A stretch of 64,000 nucleotides of DNA, taken from positions 1 through 64,000 of the forward strand of contig JAWVFQ010000035.1 in the NCBI GenBank assembly GCA_033856025.1, given 5' to 3'. The notes below the pieces were generated by a model, which was not told the origin of the DNA, made no database searches, and was given only the letters and a program-made list of their open reading frames with translations. The first letter of the stretch is position 1, and each line of letters starts with the position of its first letter. Shown here in pieces: positions 15,749 to 24,375 of the stretch. A program made the translations under genes and the position numbers. The stretch comes from AC-38 sp033856025. GTDB taxonomy: Bacteria; Actinomycetota; Thermoleophilia; Solirubrobacterales; Solirubrobacteraceae.

Positions 15749-17173
15749 TCAAGCCCCCAGCTGCTCGCGCACGAGGCGCGTGACCTCGCCCGCCTCGGCC
15801 GCGCCGCGCGTCTCGCGCATCACGTGTCCGATGATCGGGCCGATGGCCTGGCCCTTGCCTGAACGCACCTTCTCCGCCGCGTCGGGATTGGCCTCCACCG
15901 CGGCGCGCACGATCTCGGCCAGCTCGTCGCCGCCGCCCAGCGCGCCCAGGCCCTCGGCCTCCACGATCGCCGCCGGGTCGCCGCCCTCGGCCACCAGGCG
16001 GTCCAGCACCTGCCGGGCCGCGCCGGCCGTCACCGTCCGCTCGCCCACCATGGCCACCAGGCGCGCCAGGGCGCCCGGCTCGACCCGCGACTCGGCGGGG
16101 TCCGCGTCGCCCACCCGCGGGGCCAGCTCTCCCGTCACCCAGTTGGCCACGGTCTGCGCGGGCGCGCCGTCGGCATCCGCCAGGACCGCCTCGAAGTAGC
16201 GGCCCAGCTCCGGGCGGAAGGCCAGCGCGTGCGCGCTGTCGGCGCTCAGCGCCAGGTCGGCCTCGTAGCGCTCGGCGCGCGCCGCCGGCAGCTCTGGGAG
16301 CTCGGCCCGGGCGGCCTCGGTCATCTCCGGCGTGACCGCGACCGGCACCAGGTCGGGCTCGGGGAAGTAGCGGTAGTCGTGCGCCTCCTCCTTGGAGCGC
16401 AGCGGCGTGAGCGTGCCGCTCTGCGGGTCGAAGTGCAGCGTCTCCTGGACGACCGACTCGCCGCCCTCCAGCAGCGCGACCTGGCGCTCGATCTCGGCGC
16501 GGATCCCCCGCTCCACGAAGCGGAAGGAGTTCATGTTCTTCAGCTCCGTCTTCGTCCCCAGCTCGGTGGTGCCCTCGGGCCGCACCGACACGTTGGCGTC
16601 GCAGCGCAGCGAGCCCTCCTCCATGTTCACGTCGGAGACCTCCAGCTGGCGCAGCGTCTCGCGCAGCACGACCAGCCACTCGCGCGCCTGCTCGGGCGAG
16701 CGCAGGTCGGGCTCGCTGACGATCTCCACGAGGGGCGTGCCCCCGCGGTTGAAGTCGACGACGCTCGAGTCCGAGCCGTGGATGCGGCCCGACTCCCCCA
16801 CGTGGACGAGCTTGGCCGCGTCCTCCTCCAGGTGCACCCGGTGGATGCGCACGTCGCCCAGGTGGCCGCCCCGGCACAGGGGCTCGTCGTACTGGCTGAT
16901 CTGGTAGCCCTTGGGGAGGTCGGGATAGAAGTAATTCTTGCGGTGGAAGATGGAGCGCGGCGCCAGGTCGCAGCCCAGCGCCAGGCCGATCTTCAGCCCG
17001 AAGTGGATCGCGCGCTCGTTGGCCACGGGGAGGCTGCCCGGCAGGCCCAGGCACACCGGGCAGGTGTGCGTGTTGGGCGGGTCGCCGAACGACAGCTCGC
17101 AGCCGCAGAACATCTTGGTCCGCGTGCGCAGCTGGACGTGAATCTCCAGGCCGATGACCGGCTCGTAGGTCAT
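15749..17173 (-). CDS. gatB: Asp/Glu-tRNA amidotransferase subunit B
   Basis: Kinase/tRNA-binding subunit of GatCAB, which converts Asp-tRNA(Asn) and Glu-tRNA(Gln). The 474-residue protein starts YEPVIGLEIHVQL and carries the zinc motif CGC...CPVCLGLPG, then DYRYFPEPDL and the C-terminal YqeY-like tail ending GQAIGPIIGHVMRETRG...LVREQLGA. ATG 17173 overlaps the gatA TGA as ATGA. GatB presence suggests that this organism lacks one or both of GlnRS and AsnRS. Confidence 0.96.
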   Translation of the reverse strand: MTYEPVIGLEIHVQLRTRTKMFCGCELSFGDPPNTHTCPVCLGLPGSLPVANERAIHFGLKIGLALGCDLAPRSIFHRKNYFYPDLPKGYQISQYDEPLCRGGHLGDVRIHRVHLEEDAAKLVHVGESGRIHGSDSSVVDFNRGGTPLVEIVSEPDLRSPEQAREWLVVLRETLRQLEVSDVNMEEGSLRCDANVSVRPEGTTELGTKTELKNMNSFRFVERGIRAEIERQVALLEGGESVVQETLHFDPQSGTLTPLRSKEEAHDYRYFPEPDLVPVAVTPEMTEAARAELPELPAARAERYEADLALSADSAHALAFRPELGRYFEAVLADADGAPAQTVANWVTGELAPRVGDADPAESRVEPGALARLVAMVGERTVTAGAARQVLDRLVAEGGDPAAIVEAEGLGALGGGDELAEIVRAAVEANPDAAEKVRSGKGQAIGPIIGHVMRETRGAAEAGEVTRLVREQLGA

Positions 17174-18588
17174 GCGCGCACCGCGCTCCCGTCGAACCCG
17201 ATGGCGGTCTCCAGCGCGAAGGCGGCGTCGAGGATCCGGTTCTCGCTGAACGCCGGCCCCGCGATCTGGAAGCCGGTCGGCAGGCCCTCCGACAGGCCGT
17301 TGGGGATCGAGATGGCGGGGATCCCGGCCAGCGGCATCGGCACGGTGAAGAAGTCGTTGAGGTACATCGACAGCGGGTCGTCGGTCTTGGCGCCCAGCGG
17401 GAAGGCGACGCCCGGGCTGGTCGGGGTCACGACGAAGTCGAAGCGCTCGAAGGCGGCGCGGAAGTCGTCGGCGATCTTGGTCCGCACGCGCTGCGCGCGC
17501 CCGTAGTAGGCGTCGTAGTAGCCGGCCGAGAGCGCGTAGGTGCCGAGCATGATGCGCCGGCGCACCTCCTCGCCGAAGCCCTGGCGGCGCGTCTTCTCGT
17601 ACATCGCGGTCAGGCCCTGCTCCCCGTCCACCCGCAGGCCGTAGCGCACGCCGTCGAAGCGGGCGAGGTTGGACGACGCCTCGGCCGGCGCGATCACGTA
17701 GTAGGCGGCGATGCCGTGGCGGGCGTGCGGGAGCGAGCACGTCTCGACCTCGGCGCCCAGCGCCTCCGCCTGGCGCAGGGTCTCGCGGAACGCCTCGAGC
17801 ACGCCGGCCTCGATTCCCTCGGCCGTCTCGACGTCGTCGGGGACGCCCAGGCGGATCCCGTTGAGGTCCTGCGCCGTGGGCAGCTGGATCTGCTCGGGGT
17901 GCTCCAGGGAGGTGGAGTCGCAGGGGTCGCGGCCGGTCATCGCTCCGAACAGCAGGGCCGCGTCGGTCACGTCGCGGGTCAGGGGGCCGGCCTGGTCCAG
18001 CGAGGAGGCGAAGGCGATCATCCCGTAGCGCGAGACGGCACCGTAGGTGGGCTTGAGGCCGACGATCCCGCTCAACGCGGCGGGCTGGCGAATGGAGCCC
18101 CCGGTGTCGGTCCCGATGGCCCAGGGGACGAGGCCGGCGGCCACCGCGGCGGCGCTCCCGCCGCTGGAGCCGCCCGGTACGCGCGTGCGGTCCCACGGGT
18201 TCAGCACGGGGCCGAAGGCCGAGTTCTCGTTGGAGGAGCCCATGGCGAACTCGTCCTGGTTGGTCTTGCCGAGCAGCGGCGCGCCGGCTCCCACGATGCG
18301 CTCCACGGCGGTCGACGTGTAGGGCGGGCGGTAGTCCTCGAGGATGCGCGAGCCGGCCTGCGAGGGCACGCCGCGCACGCAGAACAGGTCCTTGGCGGCG
18401 AAGGGGACGCCCCCCAGCGGCCCACCGTCCGTCTCGGGCGGCGCCTCGCCGGCCACCCACAAGAACGCGTTGAGCTCGTCGCCGGCCGCGCGCTCGCGGT
18501 AGGCGGTCCAGGCCTCGGCGGCGGAGACGTCGCCCGCGCGGATCCGCTCGCCCAGCTGGGCGGCCGTGAGCGCGAGCAGATCGCTCAT
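17170..18588 (-). CDS. gatA: Asp/Glu-tRNA amidotransferase subunit A
   Basis: Amidase subunit that releases ammonia from glutamine. The 472-residue protein has the Ser-cisSer-Lys triad in its usual motifs: FAAKDLF (Lys), GGSSGGSAAAVAAG (cis-Ser) and GTDTGGSIRQPAA (nucleophile Ser). ATG 18588 is chosen, although the frame runs open to 18897, because MSDLLALTAAQLGERI matches the family N-terminus. It follows gatC by 34 bases and overlaps gatB by 4. Confidence 0.96.
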   Translation of the reverse strand: MSDLLALTAAQLGERIRAGDVSAAEAWTAYRERAAGDELNAFLWVAGEAPPETDGGPLGGVPFAAKDLFCVRGVPSQAGSRILEDYRPPYTSTAVERIVGAGAPLLGKTNQDEFAMGSSNENSAFGPVLNPWDRTRVPGGSSGGSAAAVAAGLVPWAIGTDTGGSIRQPAALSGIVGLKPTYGAVSRYGMIAFASSLDQAGPLTRDVTDAALLFGAMTGRDPCDSTSLEHPEQIQLPTAQDLNGIRLGVPDDVETAEGIEAGVLEAFRETLRQAEALGAEVETCSLPHARHGIAAYYVIAPAEASSNLARFDGVRYGLRVDGEQGLTAMYEKTRRQGFGEEVRRRIMLGTYALSAGYYDAYYGRAQRVRTKIADDFRAAFERFDFVVTPTSPGVAFPLGAKTDDPLSMYLNDFFTVPMPLAGIPAISIPNGLSEGLPTGFQIAGPAFSENRILDAAFALETAIGFDGSAVRA

Positions 18589-18622
18589 CGGCCCCGCCCG
18601 CCGACGGTGTCGCGAGGCGTCC

Positions 18623-18907
18623 TCATGCCCCGGGCGACGGGACCTCGAAGCCCTCGGCGGCCACGGCGGGCGCGGCGGCGAGCACCTCGTCGCGCGGCAG
18701 GCACCGCCGCGGCTCGTCGGGGCGCAGCGCGTTGGCGACCTCGACCACGTGGGACGTCGGGGCGACGCCCTCCAGGTCGAGCTCGGAGATCTTCTCGATG
18801 TGGCCGAGCACCGCGGAGAGCTCGCCGGCCATCCGGTCGACCTCCTCGCCGGACAGCTCGAGCCGCGCGAGCCGGGCCACGTGGAGCACCTCGGCACGGT
18901 CGATCAT
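18623..18907 (-). CDS. gatC: Asp/Glu-tRNA amidotransferase subunit C
   Basis: Small linker subunit (94 residues) that wraps GatA and GatB. Typical features are an N-terminal VLHVARLARLELSGEE helix, LGHIEKISELDLEGVAPTSH and the PRDEVLAAAP strand. It is first in gatC-gatA-gatB. The ATG at 18907 lies inside the left arm of a long palindrome that also contains a TATGAT hexamer. Confidence 0.95.
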   Translation of the reverse strand: MIDRAEVLHVARLARLELSGEEVDRMAGELSAVLGHIEKISELDLEGVAPTSHVVEVANALRPDEPRRCLPRDEVLAAAPAVAAEGFEVPSPGA

Positions 18908-18934
18908 GGGCGGCGCATCATACGCCGCCCATGA
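18904..18934 (-). promoter_or_regulatory. palindrome overlapping gatC -10 hexamer and start codon
   Basis: Two perfect 12-base inverted arms (18904-18915 and 18923-18934, each TCATGGGCGGCG or its complement) surround a 7-base centre. That centre holds TATGAT on the minus strand, a consensus -10 hexamer ending 9 bases before the gatC ATG. The start codon itself lies within one arm. It could be an operator, an RNA hairpin, or both. Confidence 0.6.
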
Positions 18935-18952
18935 CCGGCTCCGGACGTGCGA

Positions 18953-19570
18953 TCAGGCGGTCGGGGGGCCGCCCGGGGGCGGGCCCGACGGCGGCGTGGG
19001 ATCGCCACCGGCCGGGGGGGCGCCGCCGGCCGGCGGGGCCGGAGGAGCGGGAGGCGCCGGGGGCGGGGGGGCGGGCGTGCCGGTGGGACGGCCGCCCCCA
19101 CCACCCTGGGCCCCGCGCGCGGCGTCGCCCAGGCTGGTGCCCTCGTCGGCCATGGCCATGAACCCGCCGGCCGCGATGCCCAGGCAGGTGAGGAAGCCCA
19201 GGTAGGCGCCGAACTTGACGTCCACGACGTCGTTGGGGCCGGGCTGGTTGATGATCCGGTAGAGGACCAGCAGCGACACGATGATCCCCAGGACCGTGAC
19301 GATCACGCTGGCGGCGACCGGCAGGGCGACGGAGCGCCCCGTGGCGGCCAGGACCGCGGAGCCGATCGCCACGAGCGCGGTCACGAACAGGATCAGGTCG
19401 ATGAAGTCGAAGGCCTTCCAGGCGTTGACGGTGGTGTCGACCCCCGCCGCGGAGGCGAACTGGCCGATCGCGCCGCCGATCCCGTACCACGAGAAGAACA
19501 TGTCGATGAGGAGCAGCACGCCGCTCACCCCGGCGATCAACTCCCCCGTGCGCAGCTTGCTGAAGTCCAT
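18953..19570 (-). CDS. four-helix membrane protein with proline-rich tail
   Basis: A 205-residue protein with four hydrophobic segments (about residues 10-30, 48-68, 75-97 and 115-135) and then an extended C-terminal tail of about 60 residues made of Pro, Gly and Ala (PAPPPPAPPAPPAP and similar). The function is not recognised; such tails are often cytoplasmic or cell-wall spacers. The ATG at 19570 has an AGGGAGGT ribosome-binding site. It lies between folD and gatC on the same strand and may be co-transcribed with folD (2-base gap). Confidence 0.7.
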   Translation of the reverse strand: MDFSKLRTGELIAGVSGVLLLIDMFFSWYGIGGAIGQFASAAGVDTTVNAWKAFDFIDLILFVTALVAIGSAVLAATGRSVALPVAASVIVTVLGIIVSLLVLYRIINQPGPNDVVDVKFGAYLGFLTCLGIAAGGFMAMADEGTSLGDAARGAQGGGGGRPTGTPAPPPPAPPAPPAPPAGGAPPAGGDPTPPSGPPPGGPPTA

Positions 19571-19572
19571 CC

Positions 19573-20448
19573 CTACCTCCCTGTCGTTGTCTCTTCCTCG
19601 TTGACGGGCGCAACGGTATCCGCTTGGGCGGCGAGGACGGTGTTTCGCAGCAGCATCGCGATCGTCATCGGCCCGACCCCGCCCGGGACGGGCGTGATCA
19701 GAGCCGCGCGGTCGACCACGGCGTCGAAGTCGACGTCGCCCGCCAGGCCGTCGTCGAGGCGGTTCATGCCCACGTCTATGACCGCGGCGCCCGGCTTGAC
19801 ATGGGCGGCGCCGATCAGCCGGGGGACCCCGACGGCGGCGATGAGCACGTCGGCGCGGGCGCACACGGCCTCCAGGTCGCGCGTGCGCGAATGGGCCACC
19901 GTCACCGTGGCGTTGCGCTCCAGCAGCAGCTGGGCGACCGGCTTGCCGACGAGGATCGAGCGACCGACCACGACGGCCTCGGCGCCCTCCAGCTCGACGC
20001 CGTGGCGGTCCAGCAGCTCGATGACGCCGCTGGGCGTGCAGGGGCGCAGGCCGGGGCGGCCCTGGGCGAGCAGGCCGGCGGAGATCGGGGTCAGGCCGTC
20101 CACGTCCTTGGCCGGGTCGATCAGGGCCGTGAGCGCGGGGCCGTCGAGGGGCTCGGGCACCGGGAGCTGGAGCAGGATGCCGCTGACCGCCGGGTCGGCG
20201 TTGAGCCGCGCGATGAGCCGGGCGATGTCCTCCTGCGTGGAGTCGGCGGGCGGGCGGTGGTCGAAGGGCTCGATCCCCACCTCACGGCACGCCTTCTGCT
20301 TGCCCGCGACGTAGATCGCCGAGGCCGGGTCGTCGCCCACGAGGACCGTCGCCAGACCGGGCTTGCTGGGCAGCTCCGCAACCTCCTGGGCCACCCGCGC
20401 GCGCACGTCGGCCGCGATCGCCTTCCCGTCGATCACGGTCGCGCTCAC
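19573..20448 (-). CDS. folD: bifunctional methylenetetrahydrofolate dehydrogenase/cyclohydrolase
   Basis: Interconverts 5,10-methylene- and 10-formyl-tetrahydrofolate using NADP. The 291-residue protein has the catalytic Lys in YVAGKQKACREVGI, GILLQLPVPEPL, RPCTPSGVIELL, the nucleotide-binding VVVGRSILVGKPVA and the C-terminal TPVPGGVGPMTIAML. GTG 20448 overlaps the pcrA stop as GTGA. Confidence 0.96.
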   Translation of the reverse strand: MSATVIDGKAIAADVRARVAQEVAELPSKPGLATVLVGDDPASAIYVAGKQKACREVGIEPFDHRPPADSTQEDIARLIARLNADPAVSGILLQLPVPEPLDGPALTALIDPAKDVDGLTPISAGLLAQGRPGLRPCTPSGVIELLDRHGVELEGAEAVVVGRSILVGKPVAQLLLERNATVTVAHSRTRDLEAVCARADVLIAAVGVPRLIGAAHVKPGAAVIDVGMNRLDDGLAGDVDFDAVVDRAALITPVPGGVGPMTIAMLLRNTVLAAQADTVAPVNEEETTTGR

Positions 20449-22664
20449 CGCTTCGTGATCGGCGCGTAGGCGGCCATGAGCTTGCGCTCGGACCCGTCGC
20501 CGGCGAAGCGCACGACGACGATCCCGCCGGGCTCCACGCCGGTGACCACGCCTTCGCCGAACGCGGCGTGCGTCACGTCGTCGCCCATCCGGAAGTCCGG
20601 GACGGCTCCGCTGGAATCCACCTGGGCGGAGTCCCAGGTCGTGGCGCGGGCCACGGCGGTGGCCGGGCCGCGCGACGCGCGCAGCTCCTCCGCCGCGTCG
20701 GTCAGCTCGGCGGGGATCTCATCCAGGAAGCGCGAGCGCAGGCCGTAGGTCCGGGCGCCGAAGACGTTGCGGGTGCGCGCATAGGTCAGGTAGAGGTCGC
20801 GCATGGCGCGGGTGATCCCGACGTAGGCCAGGCGGCGCTCCTCCTCCAGCCCGCCCTCGTCCAGCGCGCGCGAGTGCGGGAACACGCCGTCCTCGCAGCC
20901 GATGACGAAGACGATCGGGAACTCCAGTCCCTTGGCGTTGTGCAGGGTCATGAGCGTGACCAGGCCCTCCTCGTCGCGCAGGCCGTCGGCGTCGGAGAGC
21001 AGGGCGATCTGCTGGAGGAAGCCGGCGACGCTCGGGTCCTCGTCCGTCCCGTCGTACTCGCGCCCGACCTCGACGAGCTCCTGGAGGTTCTCGATGCGCC
21101 CCTGCGCCTCGATCGTGCGCTCGGCCTCCAGCGCCTCGAGGTACCCGCTGCGCCGCAGCACCTCCTCGAGCACGTCGGCCACGCCGGCGCCGTCGACCAG
21201 GAGGTCGCGCAGCTCCACCATCGTTCCCATGAACCGCTCGAACGCCCGCACCGCGGCGGTGCCCAGGCCGGGGATCGAGCCGGGCTCCAGCGCCACCTCG
21301 AACACCGGCTCGCCGAGCGTGTTGGCGTAGGAGATCACGCGCGACATGGAGGTCTGGCCGATGCCCCGCCGGGGAGAATTCGCCACGCGGGTGAAGGCGA
21401 CGGCGTCCTGCGGGTTGACCAGGACGTTGAGGTAGGCGATCGCGTCCTTGATCTCGGCGCGGTCGTAGAACTTCGTGCCGCCCACCACCTGGTAGGCGAT
21501 CTCGTCGCGGATCAGCCGGTCCTCCAGCACCCGCGACTGCGCGTTGGTCCGGTAGAAGACGGCGATCTCCTCGCGCGAGACTCCCTCGTCCACCAGCCGC
21601 TGAACCTCGCCGGAGACGAACCGCGCCTCGGCATGCTCGTCGTCGAGCTCGCGAACCTTGACCGGATCGCCCTCGCCGAGCTCGGTGAACAGGCGCTTGC
21701 CCAGCCGGCCGCGGTTGTTGGAGATGACCCCGTTGGCCGCGTCGAGGATGGTCTGCGTGGACCGGTAGTTCTGCTCCAGGCGCACCACGTGGGCGTCCGG
21801 GTAGTCATCGGAGAAGTCGAGGATGTTCCGGATGTCGGCTCCGCGGAAGCCGTAGACCGATTGGTCTTCATCACCAACGACGCATACGTTGCGGTGGCCC
21901 TGGTCCGCGTCGTCGCCCGTCCCCACGCCGGTCAGGACCTGGAGGAGGCGGTACTGGGCGTGGTTGGTGTCCTGGTACTCGTCGACGAGGACGTGGCGGA
22001 AGGCCTGCTGGTAGCGCTCGCGGACCTCGGGGAAGAGCTCGAGGACGTTGACCGTCCGCACGAGGAGATCGTCGAAGTCCATCGCGTTGGCGCGGTGGAT
22101 CTCGCGCTCGTAGAGCTCGTAGACGTCCGCGACCGTCTCCTCGAAGAACGACCCGATGAGCTGGCGGTAGTCCTCGGCGCTGCGCAGCTTGTTCTTGGCG
22201 TCGGAGATCTGGTTCTGGACCGCGGCGGGCGTGTAGCGCTTGGGATCGACGTCGAGGTCGCCGATGCACTGGCGCACCAGGCGCCGCGAGTCCGCCTGGT
22301 CGTAGATCGTGAAGCTGCGGGTGTAGCCCAGGCGGTGGGCGTCGGCGCGCAGCATCCGCGCGCAGGCGGAGTGGAAGGTCATGACCCACATCCCGCGCAC
22401 GCTGCGCCCCAGCAGCAGCTCGACGCGGTCGCGCATCTCCTGCGCCGCCTTGTTCGTGAAGGTGATCGCCAGCAGCTCGCCGGCGTTGACCCGGCCCGAG
22501 CGCACGAGGTACGCGATGCGATGGGTGAGGACGCGCGTCTTGCCCGAGCCGGCCCCGGCGAGGATCAGCAGCGGGCCGTCGCCGTACGTGACGGCCTCGC
22601 GCTGGGGCTCGTTGAGCCCCGCCAGGAGGGACTCGATGTCGGTGGTCAGCGCGCCGTCGGGCAT
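20445..22664 (-). CDS. pcrA: ATP-dependent DNA helicase PcrA/UvrD
   Basis: Superfamily 1A 3'-5' helicase for repair and for removing stalled complexes. The 739-residue protein carries Walker A LAGAGSGKTRVLTHR, ITFTNKAAQEM, Walker B VDEYQDTNHAQY, QNYRSTQTI, TLHNAKGLEFPIVF and YVGITRAMRDLYL. The C-terminal 45 residues (MGDDVTHAAFGEGVV) form the Tudor-like domain typical of PcrA/UvrD and thought to contact RNA polymerase. It is followed by folD with a 4-base overlap. Confidence 0.96.
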   Translation of the reverse strand: MPDGALTTDIESLLAGLNEPQREAVTYGDGPLLILAGAGSGKTRVLTHRIAYLVRSGRVNAGELLAITFTNKAAQEMRDRVELLLGRSVRGMWVMTFHSACARMLRADAHRLGYTRSFTIYDQADSRRLVRQCIGDLDVDPKRYTPAAVQNQISDAKNKLRSAEDYRQLIGSFFEETVADVYELYEREIHRANAMDFDDLLVRTVNVLELFPEVRERYQQAFRHVLVDEYQDTNHAQYRLLQVLTGVGTGDDADQGHRNVCVVGDEDQSVYGFRGADIRNILDFSDDYPDAHVVRLEQNYRSTQTILDAANGVISNNRGRLGKRLFTELGEGDPVKVRELDDEHAEARFVSGEVQRLVDEGVSREEIAVFYRTNAQSRVLEDRLIRDEIAYQVVGGTKFYDRAEIKDAIAYLNVLVNPQDAVAFTRVANSPRRGIGQTSMSRVISYANTLGEPVFEVALEPGSIPGLGTAAVRAFERFMGTMVELRDLLVDGAGVADVLEEVLRRSGYLEALEAERTIEAQGRIENLQELVEVGREYDGTDEDPSVAGFLQQIALLSDADGLRDEEGLVTLMTLHNAKGLEFPIVFVIGCEDGVFPHSRALDEGGLEEERRLAYVGITRAMRDLYLTYARTRNVFGARTYGLRSRFLDEIPAELTDAAEELRASRGPATAVARATTWDSAQVDSSGAVPDFRMGDDVTHAAFGEGVVTGVEPGGIVVVRFAGDGSERKLMAAYAPITKR

Positions 22665-22673
22665 CGACGGCTA

Positions 22674-22679
22674 ACGCTA
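22674..22679 (-). promoter_or_regulatory. TANNNT -10-like hexamer before pcrA
   Basis: TAGCGT on the minus strand ends 9 bases before the pcrA ATG at 22664, compatible with a leaderless or very short leader. Confidence 0.4.
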
Positions 22680-22715
22680 GCGAGCGCGGCGGCGCGCGTC
22701 GGGGAGCATGTGGGC

Positions 22716-23588
22716 ATGGCGCTCTGCGACGAGGTTCGTGCGCACGCCGCGGCGGTCATGCGCGACGCGCGATGGGTGCGGCTCGACCTCGAGCGCCTCG
22801 ATGCGCTGGACCCGGGGCCGCCGCCCGCGCCGGACCCGGGCACGCTCGTCGAGGGCGCGCCGGAGGACGTCGCCCGCCACGTCCTCACGGTGGACTCGGT
22901 GAACTTCGGCTCGGGGTGGTTCCCCACGCTGCGCAAGCGCGACGGGCGCTCGGGATACATGACGATCGCGTCCGCCCTGGCCGATCGCTTCCGCGCCGAG
23001 GGCCCCTGGCCCACCGCCGCGTTGCGAGCGCTGACGCCGGCTGAGGTGGCGGGCGTCCTGGGCCAGGAGCCCGACCACGAGCTGATGGCGCTCTACGCCC
23101 GTGCGCTCAACCACCTGGGCGGCTGGCTGGGCGAGCGCGGCGCACTGGACGCGATCGCCGAGGCCGAGGGCTCGGCCGAGCGCCTGGCGGAGCAGCTCGC
23201 CGCCGGAATGCCCTTCTTCGACGACCGCGGGTTCTTCAAGCGCGCCCAGATCACGCCCAGCGACCTGGACCTGGCGGGCGTGGCGCGCTTCCAGGACCTG
23301 GACCGCCTGACGATCTTCGCCGACAACCTCGTCCCCCACGTCCTGCGCGTGGACGGCGCGCTGCGCTACGACCCGGGGCTGGCGGCCCGGATCGACGCGG
23401 GCGAGCGGCTGGAGGCCGGGTCGCGTGAGGAGCTGGAGATCCGCGCCGCCGCGGTCCACGCCGGCGAGCGGCTCGCCGCCCGCCTGGGCGTCGCACCGCG
23501 CACGCTGGACGCCGCGCTGTGGAACCGAGGCCAGGCGCCGCGCTACAAGGCCGTCCCGCGCCACCGGGCGCGGTCGGTCTTCTATTAG
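22716..23588 (+). CDS. queuosine salvage protein (DUF2419, Qng1-like glycosylase)
   Basis: Predicted queuosine 5'-phosphate N-glycosylase, which frees queuine for reuse in tRNA. The 290-residue protein shows the family features: VDSVNFGSGWFPT in the first third, FFDDRGFFKRAQI, FADNLVPHVLRVDGALRYD, EIRAAAVHAGERL and the C-terminal LDAALWNRGQ...HRARSVFY, with conserved Asp residues expected to act in nucleoside binding. No tgt or queuosine biosynthesis gene is in the window. The ATG at 22716 is chosen because another ATG 8 bases upstream is out of frame. It is divergent from pcrA. The assignment is by remembered family motifs, not a search. Confidence 0.75.
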   Translation: MALCDEVRAHAAAVMRDARWVRLDLERLDALDPGPPPAPDPGTLVEGAPEDVARHVLTVDSVNFGSGWFPTLRKRDGRSGYMTIASALADRFRAEGPWPTAALRALTPAEVAGVLGQEPDHELMALYARALNHLGGWLGERGALDAIAEAEGSAERLAEQLAAGMPFFDDRGFFKRAQITPSDLDLAGVARFQDLDRLTIFADNLVPHVLRVDGALRYDPGLAARIDAGERLEAGSREELEIRAAAVHAGERLAARLGVAPRTLDAALWNRGQAPRYKAVPRHRARSVFY

Positions 23589-24341
23589 CTAGCCGCCGGC
23601 GGGGTTGGGCCCCTCGGCGGGGCGCAGCGGGCGCACCTCGGCGGGCGGGTCGGCCGGACGGGCGCCCTCCGGGCTGGCCACCTCGGCCAGCGCGCGCTCC
23701 AGGGCGCCGATGCGGCTGGCCAGGCCCGCGATGGCGTCGGCGATCGGGTCGGGCAGATGGACCCAGTCGGCGTCGGGCCCCTCGGGGCGGCGCCCCTCCA
23801 CCCGCACCGGGTGGCCGGGATTGCCCACGACGGTGGAGTTCGGCGGCACGTCGTGGATCACCACGCTGTTGGCGCCGATCTTGGCGCCGTGGCCCACGGT
23901 GATCGGGCCGAGCAGCTTGGCGCCCGAGCCGATGGTCACGTTGTCCTCGACGGTCGGGTGCCGTTTGCCCGTGGCGAACCCCGTGCCCCCCAGCGTGACG
24001 CCCTGGTAGAGCGTGACGTCACGGCCGATCTCGGCCGTCTCCCCCACCACCACGCCCATGCCGTGGTCGATGAAGAAGCCCTCGCCGATCCGCGCGGCCG
24101 GGTGGATCTCGATCCCGGTCAGCGCGCGCGAGAGGTAGGCGATGGAGCGCGGAGCCACCGGAACGCCCGCGTCGTGCAGCAGGTGCGCCACGCGGTGGGA
24201 GAGCAGCGCGTGCACGCCCGGCCAGGACACGAGGATCTCGCCCGGCCCCACGCCGCGCGCCGCCGGATCGCGGTCGCGGGCCGCGGCGATGTCCCGCCGA
24301 ACCTCTCCCACGAAGCGCGCAGCGGCGCCCAGGCCGAGCAT
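23589..24341 (-). CDS. cysE: serine O-acetyltransferase
   Basis: Makes O-acetylserine, the substrate of CysK. The 250-residue protein has an N-terminal helical region and left-handed beta-helix hexapeptide repeats: EIHPAARIGEGFFIDHGMG, VVVGETAEIGRDVTLYQGV, LGGTG and KRHPTVEDNVTIGSGAK. A C-terminal extension of about 60 residues, Pro/Ala-rich, is unlike the short CysK-binding tail ending in Ile of many CysE proteins. It lies 34 bases behind cysK on the same strand but has its own -10-like hexamer right before the ATG. Confidence 0.93.
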   Translation of the reverse strand: MLGLGAAARFVGEVRRDIAAARDRDPAARGVGPGEILVSWPGVHALLSHRVAHLLHDAGVPVAPRSIAYLSRALTGIEIHPAARIGEGFFIDHGMGVVVGETAEIGRDVTLYQGVTLGGTGFATGKRHPTVEDNVTIGSGAKLLGPITVGHGAKIGANSVVIHDVPPNSTVVGNPGHPVRVEGRRPEGPDADWVHLPDPIADAIAGLASRIGALERALAEVASPEGARPADPPAEVRPLRPAEGPNPAGG

Positions 24342-24347
24342 TGCAAA

Positions 24348-24353
24348 AGAATA
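24348..24353 (-). promoter_or_regulatory. TATTCT -10-like hexamer, leaderless cysE start
   Basis: On the minus strand TATTCT is followed by exactly six bases (TTTGCA) and then the cysE ATG, the geometry expected when transcription starts at the A of the start codon. No Shine-Dalgarno sequence is present. Confidence 0.55.
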
Positions 24354-24375
24354 CCCGCGGCCGCCCCTGGCGCCG

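Noticed and set aside
20568..22715. Long plus-strand open frame running into the queuosine-salvage gene
   Set aside because: Antisense shadow of pcrA; only the part from 22716 shows family motifs.
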